DNA of 64,000 nt from Alteromonas antoniana (GCF_019249295.1 NZ_JAESDH010000024.1:1-64000); one strand, 5' to 3'. Positions 17,997-27,429 are shown, counted from the stretch's first letter. Notes: generated from the sequence alone by a model not told the origin. Numbers and translations: made by a program.

Positions 17997-18628
17997 CGCT
18001 GTGCTTCATCACCATTCTGGCTGAACACACAGAAGCACACTGTTTCTAAGGTAGCAGAATTTACAAAAACTGAATTCGCAGCTGACACAGAACCCTTTCA
18101 CTGCTCCACTCTACACCGGCAGCTCCGGCGACACCTGCTATCATTCAAATTAATTGAATATCGCCAGCCTGTATGTCTTGTAAATGCTTGTAATCAACCT
18201 ACTCTTTAACGCGTTGTCAGGCTATGACACCTAAGGCCGGATTATTTAACAGTAGTGACCAGCCAGCTTGTGGGAGTTTTGCTGTAGATTTTCACACAAC
18301 ATACCCATGATTGTTGATAACTAATATCTTATTCATCATCAAAGTAACAATAACTTCCTTTACGCCGGGGAAGGTTGCAACTATGGACGAGGCGGCCTAA
18401 GCGGTAGACCTGTGGCGAGAGTAATACAATCATGTTCGGCCACACAGCTCACTGAATGATAACGTAAACTATCTACCGCCTGTTGAGTATGCACGACGGG
18501 CAGCATATTATGAAAAACCTCATTGAAAGAGTCGTGCTAGTTCAGTGGAATAATCATAGCTTGCACGTAAAGCCGCACTCGTATAAAAGCAGTGCGTTAG
18601 ACGTAGTAAAGAAAGGGAATATTCATCA
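17997..18628. other. Non-coding gap with a nested stem-loop (18401-18479)
   Basis: No coding frame is convincing. A nested structure stands out: GCGGTAGA (18401-18408) pairs with TCTACCGC (18472-18479), and inside it TGTGGC (18411-18416) pairs with GCCACA (18439-18444). It lies 150 bp before the K+ channel gene and could be a small RNA, a leader or a protein-binding site. Otherwise nothing recognised. Confidence 0.4.
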
Positions 18629-19447
18629 ATGATTCTACAAACAATAAAGCGACAATATTTTCTCTATCTCGTTTTTTATGTTGGCATGTCTGTCGTTTTT
18701 GCATGGGTGTACGTAGAGAACGGCGAGGCTTTCGACAATAAAATAACCAGCTTCTACGATGCTTACTACTTCTCAGTGGTTATCATTACCACACTTGGCT
18801 TTGGCGATATATCACCAGTAACAACCGCAATGAAAATGACGGTACTGGCTGAAGTATTACTTGGGATCACAACATTTGGCTTAGTGTTAAACACTATTGC
18901 GGAATCAAGAGCGAACCTCCAGGAACAGAAATTAAGCGAAGCGGCAAAAGCTCACTTTCTCAACGAATATAAGCATTTTAAACGTCAAATTGTCAGAGTA
19001 ATTCTGGCTTCTTCTGAACACTCCCTCTCACCGGAAGAGAACTCAGAAATACCTTCTGAAGAATCGCTTCAGGACTTTAAAGCTTTTCGAGAATTCTTTT
19101 CTTCACGCCACCCTCTTGGCGACAAAATTTATAAAAAGTTTGTTTCAGACATCGATGACAAAGGTGCCATAAACTCGGCAACACTAAATGAAGTGTTCAT
19201 GGAACTGGAGATTCTCTCAGACTCCACAAACTACTTGCTTCATACTATCAACACCAGCAATTGGAAAAGCCACAATACGCTAATGCTTGTATCACAAGCG
19301 CCAAAGCGATATCGGGAGTCTTATAATTTTCAATCTGAACAGGGCAAGTACGTTGGCAGGCTGCTGTTTGAGATTATGGCAAGTTACTCTTCTGCAAAGG
19401 GCCCTTTACAGGAAGACTTTATAAAAACCGCTGTACGGGCATTATAG
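18629..19447 (+). CDS. Two-TM potassium-channel-like protein
   Basis: 272 aa. TM1 (about residues 10-28), a pore helix with filter TTLGFGDISP (residues ~54-63) and TM2 (~70-92) match a two-TM K+ channel; the filter has GFGD in place of GYGD, still K+-type. A cytosolic helical domain of ~175 residues without RCK or cyclic-nucleotide-binding motifs follows, so gating is unclear. AAGGGA precedes the ATG. It is followed in the same direction by a nitrilase-fold protein and a winged-helix protein, each ~140 bp apart. Confidence 0.82.
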   Translation: MILQTIKRQYFLYLVFYVGMSVVFAWVYVENGEAFDNKITSFYDAYYFSVVIITTLGFGDISPVTTAMKMTVLAEVLLGITTFGLVLNTIAESRANLQEQKLSEAAKAHFLNEYKHFKRQIVRVILASSEHSLSPEENSEIPSEESLQDFKAFREFFSSRHPLGDKIYKKFVSDIDDKGAINSATLNEVFMELEILSDSTNYLLHTINTSNWKSHNTLMLVSQAPKRYRESYNFQSEQGKYVGRLLFEIMASYSSAKGPLQEDFIKTAVRAL

Positions 19448-19586
19448 TGTGCTTACACCAGCACACCGTAAGCAACACAATGAATTCCCCGTTTTAACTT
19501 TAATTTCACGTCATAATTTCGTAAATTATCGCAAGTGCTGCCTTACCAGTAAGTAGCCACTCAAAATAATAAAATTCGGAAGTAGT

Positions 19587-21062
19587 ATGAGCGCGGACAC
19601 CACCCCCCAGGTTTTCAGGGAAATCGCCAAATACCTGAGCGAAGATAACCTTCGCGATGCCTATACCCTGTTGTATTTACATTTGCAGGATGCAAACCAC
19701 ACGGGCAGTACTTACTACAGCATTGCAGAACGGCAGTTTGATAAAGATCGCAACCTTGGTCCTCAGAGACGGGTTGTTTCAGATCCAGACACCGCATCCT
19801 TTCTGGACAAAAAAAGAGAAACATTTGAGCATTTTATTCAAGGCAAGCCTGAACACGTAATATATAAAGAGGTAAAAAGCACGAACCCGTTGTTGTTATT
19901 AATGATGCTGGATCACATGCTAAAAGATGAGGTAGAGCTTTCCTCTGTGCTGCAAAAGGACATCTACACCATCAATGGGCAAGCGTATTACTTACTCACA
20001 AGACTCCATGAAACCAATAGGCACATTAAGGCCGCTCACCAGTCTGGCGATTTGCAATTAATCGTCAGATGGAATCATGTCGTCAAAGCCAGTTTCAACA
20101 ATCATGATATAGAAGTTCACTCTCTTGACTCGGGCACCCGTAATGCACTTAAAGCGCTTGTGGATGCAGACTCCAGTATTAGAATTTACTCTGCGGAGTC
20201 GCACCGGGTAAGTTACGACTGGAGCACAGACAAACATTCCAGAAGATTCGTGTTTAACGGTTACACGTCCAACTCCACACCGGCAGAAATCATGCAAGCG
20301 ATGGAATTGGCCAATAAGCAGAACGCGCACATTGTGATTTTTCCTGAGCTGTCGGTGAACGTGAAGGTCAGAGCCAGAATAATGACCTGGCTAATGGAAG
20401 AGTCTCACTCTTTACTGTTAGTTATTGCCGGCAGTTGGCATGTGCCCGCACATAACAACAGCGATGAATTGGTGAACGAATCTGTTGTTTTTAACATGCG
20501 CGGCAATAAAATATTCGCTCACAGAAAAACCACCGTGTTTTCTTTCAAATCACCAGGTCCAGACTCACAATATTATCATGAGGATATTGTAACCGGTAAA
20601 AAGCTGAATATGTTGATGACGCCACTGGGACTTACCACCCTTCTCATTTGCAAAGACTTCTGCGACTTAATGTCGAGCCTGCAGGAACCGCTGAAAAACT
20701 GTTCTCCAGATATAATATTTCTGCCAACCATGGGCGACGACGTTACAATGAACGCGCATGATAAAACCTATAATGATTTAAACGTGAGTTTCATGCCTGC
20801 ATTAATCTGCTCAAACCAGACGCCAGAAATGGTGCAAGGCAATAATAACTATGCAGGCCGCGCCTACTGCGGCATTCACACGATCGGGTTGTCAAACCAA
20901 CAATTTATAACCCCTGACACCGTGCAAATTGTGGCGTCAGAGGAGACGACAAAATCCCAAAATGATAAAAACAGCGAAACTGCTGCGGGGAGAAAGAAAA
21001 AAACCGCCCCCTATTTATCCGTACCCGAAGATAAACTGTTTGCTCTGACTTTGCGTAAATAA
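19587..21062 (+). CDS. Nitrilase-superfamily protein with a novel N-terminal domain
   Basis: 491 aa. Residues ~230-450 form a carbon-nitrogen hydrolase domain with the Glu-Lys-Cys triad in place: IFPELS (Glu near 253), AHRKTT (Lys near 313) and LICKDFC (Cys near 355). The first ~200 residues are helical and not recognised. The C-terminus is polar and basic (GRKKKTAPYL). GGAAG precedes the ATG. Amidase or amidotransferase activity on an unknown substrate is expected from the intact triad. Its position between a K+ channel and a DNA-binding protein suggests a shared process, but this is inference. Confidence 0.82.
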   Translation: MSADTTPQVFREIAKYLSEDNLRDAYTLLYLHLQDANHTGSTYYSIAERQFDKDRNLGPQRRVVSDPDTASFLDKKRETFEHFIQGKPEHVIYKEVKSTNPLLLLMMLDHMLKDEVELSSVLQKDIYTINGQAYYLLTRLHETNRHIKAAHQSGDLQLIVRWNHVVKASFNNHDIEVHSLDSGTRNALKALVDADSSIRIYSAESHRVSYDWSTDKHSRRFVFNGYTSNSTPAEIMQAMELANKQNAHIVIFPELSVNVKVRARIMTWLMEESHSLLLVIAGSWHVPAHNNSDELVNESVVFNMRGNKIFAHRKTTVFSFKSPGPDSQYYHEDIVTGKKLNMLMTPLGLTTLLICKDFCDLMSSLQEPLKNCSPDIIFLPTMGDDVTMNAHDKTYNDLNVSFMPALICSNQTPEMVQGNNNYAGRAYCGIHTIGLSNQQFITPDTVQIVASEETTKSQNDKNSETAAGRKKKTAPYLSVPEDKLFALTLRK

Positions 21063-21095
21063 CTGTATCAGCAACGCTTAATGAGTACGCTAAAC

Positions 21096-21159
21096 AAGAT
21101 TAATACTAGTAGTCATTCACAACAATTTTGTTGTTTTTTCAGTCAACAGTGTTAATCTT
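21096..21159. promoter_or_regulatory. Inverted repeat before the winged-helix gene
   Basis: AAGATTAATAC (21096-21106) and GTGTTAATCTT (21149-21159) are inverted copies with one mismatch. They flank a weak AACAA/TTGTT hairpin with a T run and lie ~50 bp before the winged-helix start, so they could be an autoregulatory operator and/or the terminator of the nitrilase gene. Confidence 0.35.
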
Positions 21160-21209
21160 GAAATGTACTAATTTACTAATTCTACGATATAACGACCACC
21201 AACAACGAC

Positions 21210-22043
21210 ATGAACAAACAAGAGAATGCTCTGGCAGATTATCTGGATAATGTGCGTTACTACTGTGAAACCAGTGCCGCACAAGCTCTTCCGAAGGTAC
21301 TGAAAAAAGTTTTCGACCTGGTAGAAAACCGTCCAGAGAAGGTAGACGACTCGCTCGCACAGGCGATGGATCTTAACATCAGACAACTGCTTAAAAATAT
21401 GCTGACCGAACGTGTGGTTGTGTCTGACCTGCCTCTGTTGCAACGTGTACTGTCTGTGTCTGAAGCAGTGTTGATGCTGGCAGAAGATAACAAACATCTT
21501 CACAAGTATCAGCCCAGGTGGAAGTTTGCCTACGATGTGATAAACGACAGAATGCATGAGATGTCTGTTGATAAACACAAGGTTGCAGGTAGACCAAAAG
21601 TAAAAGCATTGCTAAAGCTGTTGGCCTCCCGCCCCCGAGTGCAACGGGATATCATTGAAAAAGAGTTAGGTGTGTCAAAGCAAGGCGCTACCAATATCGT
21701 CAGAGATTTAAAAGCATTCTCTTTAATTGAGGAATTCACTGCTTCCGACGACAAACGGAAAAAAGAATATTCGTTGTCTGTTGAAGGCGTTAACGTTTGC
21801 CAGGACATTGGAATACGGTGTCATCATGACGCTGTAGAAGTGGAGCCTCATGAAAATCTTGCTTTGGATGTACATCAGGCCGTATTGAGAAGGTATGTAC
21901 CCGGGCTAGTGCACTTAACCACCCCCTTAGCAATGGGGTATCCGGGTATTGGTTACGTTAATACCTTTTCCAGTGAAGACGTTTTGGGCAAGTCCGTTCA
22001 TCCTGTAGTGAACGAGAATATGCCATTCCTTAAGGAGGGCTAA
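21210..22043 (+). CDS. Winged-helix DNA-binding protein
   Basis: 277 aa. A central winged-helix domain at about residues 128-190 reads GRPKVKALLKLLASRPRVQ, then IIEKELGVSKQGATNIVRDLKAFSLIEEF and a wing with KKEYSLS, as in MarR/Fic-associated wHTH modules. The N-terminal ~120 residues are helical, like a dimerisation or sensing region. The C-terminal ~80 residues are not recognised. No clear Shine-Dalgarno precedes the ATG. It is the third same-direction gene after the channel and nitrilase and the likely regulator of that group. Confidence 0.7.
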   Translation: MNKQENALADYLDNVRYYCETSAAQALPKVLKKVFDLVENRPEKVDDSLAQAMDLNIRQLLKNMLTERVVVSDLPLLQRVLSVSEAVLMLAEDNKHLHKYQPRWKFAYDVINDRMHEMSVDKHKVAGRPKVKALLKLLASRPRVQRDIIEKELGVSKQGATNIVRDLKAFSLIEEFTASDDKRKKEYSLSVEGVNVCQDIGIRCHHDAVEVEPHENLALDVHQAVLRRYVPGLVHLTTPLAMGYPGIGYVNTFSSEDVLGKSVHPVVNENMPFLKEG

Positions 22044-22200
22044 ATAGCGCCGGACTCAGGCATATGCATATAGCTGACCCTACCTCTGTGTCGGAAATGT
22101 AAGCCCAGCAGTCAGTTTACGATATTTTGTGGCCGAGTTGCTTGCGTTGAAGTGAAAAACGAGCAGCCCGTCACACTTTGCGAGAACAAGGTTTCTTTGG

Positions 22201-22925
22201 CTATTCAGCCACTTTCTCGTTGTCAGGTGCTGGTAAATACGGCTTTTCTGAGCCAAGTAATAGTTCTTTTCTGATCCTTTCGGCCGACGCCAATGGAAAG
22301 TTCTGCGCAAAAGAGAATAACGAAATTCCTACGCAGCCAACCATCATGCCCATTCCCAACAAAAACTGAATTATTCCCGTCTCTGCTGTTGCGATCATAA
22401 TTAAAAACACCAATGCAGCGAAGAACAGAAACAGCCAGCCAATCATATTATTATAAAACTTCCCTAGCTTCTGGCTTGTTGTCGGCTCTGAAACCTTTGC
22501 TTTGTTCTGACTGTCAAAGTCAATATGCGGATTGGCTCTGCGAATGGTTGTCCAACTGATATCGCTGGACAAAGAATTATGAAGGGCTATTAGCGCATCC
22601 CTTTGTTTATTCTCTGCATAAATGCCAGTCGCTGATTTAAAGTATCGGCTGGTGCGAATGTCGACAAATACCTCTTTACACTCTGTATCTATATTTGACG
22701 CGTCTGACAAATAGCTTTCAATGGCTTCCAGTTTCTTCTTCTCTTTTTCATCCTGAAGTTTGAGAAGCTGCAATAGATTTCTATTTACAACAAACCAGAG
22801 CATAATCAACATCAGAGGACCCAACCGTAAGGCGTTTGCACCACCTCGGCCAAAGCCCGGCCAAGCTCGGGTAAACTCTTCACTGCATCAACAGTAGATT
22901 TCATCCATCCAGCAGCATCCTTCAC
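22201..22925 (-). pseudogene. Membrane protein, probably frameshifted near 22830
   Basis: From 22824 a 207-aa frame encodes an N-terminal TM (LMLIMLWFVV), a charged helical middle and two more TM segments (~133-180). Upstream on the same strand an AAGGAG site precedes a GTG at 22925 that starts MKDAAGWMKSTVDAVKSLPE and runs to a stop at about 22815; one extra base near 22830 would join it to the TM frame. I therefore read one broken ~240-aa gene; the alternative is a start within the second frame, which lacks a ribosome binding site. Function unknown; it follows the 1066-aa membrane protein gene. Confidence 0.5.
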
Positions 22926-23020
22926 GCTTTACTTCTCCTTAATCACTACTTCGGTACCGGAATAAATTCACAGTGCTTTCCAGTATTCTGACTTTCCTCA
23001 CAGGCATTTACCTGTTCTTT

Positions 23021-23094
23021 GCATAGCCTGAATAGCCTGCATAGCCTGCATAGCCTGCATAGCCTGCATAGCCTGCATAGCCTGCATAGCCTGC
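23021..23094. repeat. Tandem 9-bp repeat (GCATAGCCT), about 8 copies
   Basis: Eight consecutive 9-bp units, one with a single change (GAATAGCCT), lie just downstream of the stop of the large membrane protein gene. The unit length is a multiple of three, but no convincing gene runs through it. Such repeats expand and contract by slippage. Confidence 0.9.
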
Positions 23095-23145
23095 CAATGA
23101 TAAAGACTGATAAATCTGTTTCCAACAGGCAATATCAATCAACGT

Positions 23146-26100
23146 CTAAAGTGACACAACACCGCAAGTTGGCCTGCCTAGCGCGTACCGAAACATCCTG
23201 TCAGTATTAAACTCGTTGTAATGCTTTAATGCGCTTTCATCTGTAGCCGCCAGTACCTCCATGAGTTCTTCTTCGCTATTCTGATAAGGCTCCCACCGAA
23301 TAGTTGGCTGGTACGGCACATAGCTTTGCGTTTGGCGGGAAAGCGCAATGAGCTTTTCTAACGGAAAGTTACTGCCCAACTGGCCGTTTAATGCCGCGCG
23401 CATTAATCGCTGCAAAACCACAAACTGTTCCAGTGGGGCCATAAACTCGTCTGCGGAAGGACTATTCAAATAATCAGATAAATACGGGTGCAGCAACTTC
23501 GATACAATCACTTGTTTCATTGCTGTCAGTTGGTCGAGGTTAAAATCCAGTGGTGTTGCCGTAGACTCATCGGGCACGCCCTCCCCTTCAAAGGTCAGTT
23601 TTCTTAACGCAAACGTGGTGTGAAGCCACAAGTCGATATGCTCAAACCTGTCTTCCGATTGTTCAAGCCAGGTTAAGTCTTCACTTAAGCTTGCTGGCTT
23701 TTCCCGAAATTGCGAAGTGTGATCTTCAGGGAACCAATAGTTCAGTAGCAACCCGCTACTGAGGCTATCACACAAACATGCCGCACTATCTTTTCGTGCT
23801 ACCTGCGAGCATTTAATCGAGGCATCCAGTAGCTTTCGGCTGTTAACAGGCGCTGTGAACTCACTTTCCACTAACTCAGTCAGGCTGCTTAATAACGTAG
23901 GAGGAAATACTATTTCGCCAAAACCGTGCTGCTGTATTAATTGACTAAGCTCCTCTGCAGGACAGTAACCAGACCGGTTGGCATACCCTACCCCCTCCGC
24001 CAAGCCCGTGAACGCCAGAAACTGCCCTAACGCCATTCTGTTCTGGGCAATTTCATTCAGCACTGGCTCTGTACTTTCTTCGTCGGTCGCAGTAAATGTA
24101 TCAACGAACCGGTCTGCTTCGACTACCCGGCAACCCAGTGGCGTGTCTTCCAAAACAGGATGCAGATACGTTATACGGCTAATAAGCTCGTCATCACCCG
24201 GCGTAATTGTTGTTGCTACCACGCGCTGATCTGCCGCATAACGAATTGCCTGATTAACAATGCCTGCAGGGAAATTACCTATGGACTGCCATTTTCCATT
24301 CAATTTGAGAGATATCGACACCTGAGTGGGTGTGCCTTCAACCTGAGGATGAAATTCCCAACGAATATCGGTGATGTTCAGGTTGTCGCCGGTTAGATCT
24401 TGTCCAAAAAGCACACCTCGCACCCGAAAACTCCTTGATGCCATTTTAAAGTTAGTAGAACGCGACGCGACATGCGTTCCAGTTCGGGCTGAACCTGTTG
24501 AATAACGTCCGGAAGAAGCCCTGGTTGCCGCTTCTGCACTGGCTGCAATGGCATCGGGAAAAAGCTCCGCATAGCCTCCCAGACTTTGCTTAACCACTGT
24601 CTTTACGGCTGGGTCGCTGTATCTGTCAGACACATTATTTGCAAGATTCTGCGACACTAAACGACTATTAGCATCTGCCGGTGCAGCCTTCCACCCATGG
24701 TTTTCTGCCGAGGAAAGGTTGGCAAACAACTGCTGTGTTTGCTGCGAAGTGTGAAAACGAAATTTACTATTCAGCTTTTCTACTACACTGGCATGAGATT
24801 GCTCAAACAGGGCATCGATAACAACGGCTTTTGCATAGCTGTTTGCCCAGGTTTTTACTGACTCACCGCCTACATCTTTAAGAATTTTTCCGCCCTGCTT
24901 CGTGATTTCGTTTGCACTATCGATATCTATTGGGGAAAACGCCTGACTGACAACACGGGAAATTAAGTTTGACTGAGCGTCAAACGCGTTTATCGAGGTC
25001 GCGTAGCGCGCCTCTACCGTTCTCACAAAGCTCTTGAAATAAGAAGGATTGCGCTTCTTAACTTTTTCTAAGTCGCTTTTTATTTCACGCTCTAGCTGCC
25101 CAACAAGCTCAGCAACTTCTTTTTCAGTGCCGCCGGCCGTAGCCACTTGCTTAGCCACATCAGCGCGCACGGCATGTGCCTGGTTTGCCTGCCTACTGTC
25201 AGTGAAAGTTTGCTCCAGAATTGCGGCGCGAACAAACTCCGCCCGGGACGCACGTGGCCCCGCACCACTGATGCTTTTCGAATGCACCATCTGATTAATG
25301 GCTTCGCGCGCCAGTATTCGTGACACCTGAGCTAGTTGGCTGGCACTGTCTGCAGAGTCTGAGACATCGTCAACCGCTTCAGCGACATCAGGAACATCTG
25401 GAGTAACTTCATCAATTCGTGAAATAGCCTTGTCGAATTGCCTACTGACATCACTGCTTGCCGCATTCATTCGTAAGTTATTCACCGACAATTTCAGGCT
25501 GTTAGCCAATGGGGCTGATGCCCATCCCATCAAAGAGACAATAAGAAGACCTGTTGCCACATAGGAAAGCGGCCGATTAAGCAAACCAAGATCTTTTGCA
25601 AACTGATTGCTGGTGAGGATCCGCATTATCCTTTTCAAAGGCGTTTTCGGTTGCGACTGCTCGCTTTTTAATGGTTTGCTTAAGACATCGTTCAGGTCTA
25701 TTTCTGCTTTTGCCTGTTCCAGCGCAAGCATCATCAATAGCTGGTCTAACTCGTCATGAAGCGCACCTGATTGCTCCTGGGTAAGCTTTACTTCACTGTC
25801 TTCAACGTTCTCTATCGATAAATAGCCCAGTATTTCTCGTACGCGCTCTACAACAGGTTTTAACTCAGAGTGGCTCTCAAACTTATCCATTCCCGCTGGG
25901 TTTTGCGTAAAGCGTTCACGGACTTCTATGGCCTTCTCAATCCAGGCATTGGTAAGCTTTTTCTTTGCCTGTTTATTGATAAAGTACAGGCACAGGGCCG
26001 CACCTAACAATCCATACATAATCAGCGCGGATTCGTAATCTTTTTTAATACTATCAAGCGGTTTTAGCAGAGAATCGAAACTGCTGATAACGCCGCCGGC

Positions 26101-26343
26101 GACAATCAGATCACCACTGGCCAGCAGGTTGTTCAGCCAGATAAAAATCATGACGCAGAAAACGGTTATAACAGCGACAACGGTTAAATCCCTGACCTTT
26201 TCAATAAGAATCAGTGACCCAGAACGGGCTATTTTCTGCCTTATGTTGCCCGCCTCCCAGCGGTTTTTCATTAACGGTAAAAGCCAGAAATGGGTTAGCG
26301 CCCACACGGGCAGCAATAGCAATAGAAATTCAAAAGGGTTCAT
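23146..26343 (-). CDS. Very large membrane protein of unknown function
   Basis: About 1066 aa from the ATG at 26343 (AAAGGA before it; an upstream ATG at 26382 is less likely). Hydrophobic segments occur at residues ~5-22, ~50-70, ~100-120 and again near ~275-295. The remainder is largely outside the membrane: a long helical region rich in Ala/Asp/Ser, then a C-terminal ~450 residues with mixed secondary structure. No enzymatic motif is recognised. It is followed by a 9-bp tandem repeat and the broken small membrane protein. Large TM-coiled-coil proteins are common island cargo, but no function is supported here. Confidence 0.7.
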   Translation of the reverse strand: MNPFEFLLLLLPVWALTHFWLLPLMKNRWEAGNIRQKIARSGSLILIEKVRDLTVVAVITVFCVMIFIWLNNLLASGDLIVAGGVISSFDSLLKPLDSIKKDYESALIMYGLLGAALCLYFINKQAKKKLTNAWIEKAIEVRERFTQNPAGMDKFESHSELKPVVERVREILGYLSIENVEDSEVKLTQEQSGALHDELDQLLMMLALEQAKAEIDLNDVLSKPLKSEQSQPKTPLKRIMRILTSNQFAKDLGLLNRPLSYVATGLLIVSLMGWASAPLANSLKLSVNNLRMNAASSDVSRQFDKAISRIDEVTPDVPDVAEAVDDVSDSADSASQLAQVSRILAREAINQMVHSKSISGAGPRASRAEFVRAAILEQTFTDSRQANQAHAVRADVAKQVATAGGTEKEVAELVGQLEREIKSDLEKVKKRNPSYFKSFVRTVEARYATSINAFDAQSNLISRVVSQAFSPIDIDSANEITKQGGKILKDVGGESVKTWANSYAKAVVIDALFEQSHASVVEKLNSKFRFHTSQQTQQLFANLSSAENHGWKAAPADANSRLVSQNLANNVSDRYSDPAVKTVVKQSLGGYAELFPDAIAASAEAATRASSGRYSTGSARTGTHVASRSTNFKMASRSFRVRGVLFGQDLTGDNLNITDIRWEFHPQVEGTPTQVSISLKLNGKWQSIGNFPAGIVNQAIRYAADQRVVATTITPGDDELISRITYLHPVLEDTPLGCRVVEADRFVDTFTATDEESTEPVLNEIAQNRMALGQFLAFTGLAEGVGYANRSGYCPAEELSQLIQQHGFGEIVFPPTLLSSLTELVESEFTAPVNSRKLLDASIKCSQVARKDSAACLCDSLSSGLLLNYWFPEDHTSQFREKPASLSEDLTWLEQSEDRFEHIDLWLHTTFALRKLTFEGEGVPDESTATPLDFNLDQLTAMKQVIVSKLLHPYLSDYLNSPSADEFMAPLEQFVVLQRLMRAALNGQLGSNFPLEKLIALSRQTQSYVPYQPTIRWEPYQNSEEELMEVLAATDESALKHYNEFNTDRMFRYALGRPTCGVVSL

Positions 26344-26788
26344 TTGGGTAGTCCTTTCCAGCCAAAAGACCTGGAGTTTCAATTAAATTATTTTATTGCT
26401 GATTCGGGACATCATTACAGGAAAGCAGCATGCAAAACCTGTGGGCAGACACGCTGCGCCACTCATTACATAAATAGCGTTTGGGAGGTTTGGGCGAATG
26501 CCTGAGACTTTATTGGTGGTTTATTGCCTCTGGTGGCAATCTGACGTCAATAAATTCTGTATAACATCCCTGTTACTACAGCTTTTTATTATTTTTACTA
26601 GTTCACCCAGTAGTATAGTACCTGTTCATACAATTGGCTAAAAATTGACTTTGATAATTTTTCACCAGCAAGTTGACTTAATGTTTAATTGCTTTAAATA
26701 AGACATCCCCCCAAACTGGCATAGCCGCTTTAGATAACTAGTATATGCTCTCAGAGATTCGCCTCTTTCTATATATAAAGTTGATGCG

Positions 26789-27091
26789 ATGGGCGATAAA
26801 ATGGGTTATGAAGATAAGTTTGAGCCAATTTTATATAGTAAAGTTGCCCCATTAGGCAGCACTAAAGAGAAATCTAGACCTTTAGATACGTGGGTATCAT
26901 TAATCGAATCATCGCGAACCTTAAGTTACTTCGTAACTGTAGACACCAATAGTTTGTATTACATTGTGTTCTCATCGCCAGACAATTCACCTGATTCCGA
27001 AAGTGACTGTACCTCAGCAATATCATGTAATTGGTTTGTATCAAAGTATGTGTACATTGAGGTAAAGATTAAATGTATAGTCCTGACCTAA
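26789..27091 (+). CDS. Possible small protein at the right end of the island
   Basis: A 100-aa frame starting MGDKMGYEDKFEP, no recognised domain and no clear ribosome binding site. It ends 13 bp before the att repeat. Codon use is AT-leaning. It may be spurious; it is not an integrase. The rest of 26400-27104 holds nothing I can identify. Confidence 0.3.
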   Translation: MGDKMGYEDKFEPILYSKVAPLGSTKEKSRPLDTWVSLIESSRTLSYFVTVDTNSLYYIVFSSPDNSPDSESDCTSAISCNWFVSKYVYIEVKIKCIVLT

Positions 27092-27104
27092 ATACAAAAG
27101 ATTA

Positions 27105-27131
27105 GGTTCAAATCCCGCCAGCTCCACCAAA
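27105..27131 (+). repeat. att direct repeat, right copy (displaced ssrA 3' end)
   Basis: Perfect 27-bp copy of 5012-5038. The sequence directly after it (terminator, then the PEP-CTERM gene) should be the original chromosomal flank of ssrA. Confidence 0.92.
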
Positions 27132-27138
27132 TGATTAA

Positions 27139-27167
27139 AGGCTCGCCATAAGGCGGGCCTTTTTTAT
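27139..27167 (+). terminator. Native ssrA terminator, separated from its gene
   Basis: Stem AGGCTCGCC / GGCGGGCCT with an ATAA loop and T run, immediately downstream of the right att copy. Before the island inserted it would have ended ssrA. Confidence 0.75.
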
Positions 27168-27429
27168 TTGTAGTATCCAACCTGAGGCACTTCGCGATAA
27201 CACTCCCGCTTTTCCAAAGCGGACTTAATATAACTTGCAGGTTGTCATATTGCCGAAGAATGATGCATTGCCATTCTGTCAGTGGTGTTAAACACAGTAA
27301 AAAATGTCAGTAATTTTTACACACCATCAACCAAGATTATAAAAACTCCATAAAAACAAACAATTATAAAACGGATCACTAATTGCTTATGACAACTTAG
27401 TTGTAGATGTAGATCCAAACAGGACTTTT

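Larger units (their letters stand above)
5037..27131. mobile_element. ssrA-integrated genomic island, apparently without integrase
   Basis: About 22.1 kb lies between two perfect 27-bp copies of the ssrA 3' end. Content is accessory: a putative cyclase-like operon, toxin-antitoxin genes, a K+ channel with a nitrilase, hydrolases and large unknown membrane proteins, with core-type genes resuming just outside. No tyrosine or serine recombinase, relaxase, phage structural gene or transposase was recognised. Several cargo genes carry frameshifts or stops (MATE, hipBA copy, SDR, hydrolase, small membrane protein), whereas none was seen in the flanking chromosome. The likely reading is an old island that lost its integrase. 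Boundaries are firm; its origin is inference. Confidence 0.85.

Noticed and set aside
18361-18628. Retron msr-msd for the nested stem-loop
   Set aside because: No reverse transcriptase gene follows; the next gene is a K+ channel.
23021-23094. Short direct repeats suggesting a CRISPR array
   Set aside because: Units are 9 bp with no spacers; it is a plain tandem repeat.
26789-27091. Integrase remnant next to the right att
   Set aside because: The 100-aa frame shows none of the tyrosine-recombinase catalytic residues.
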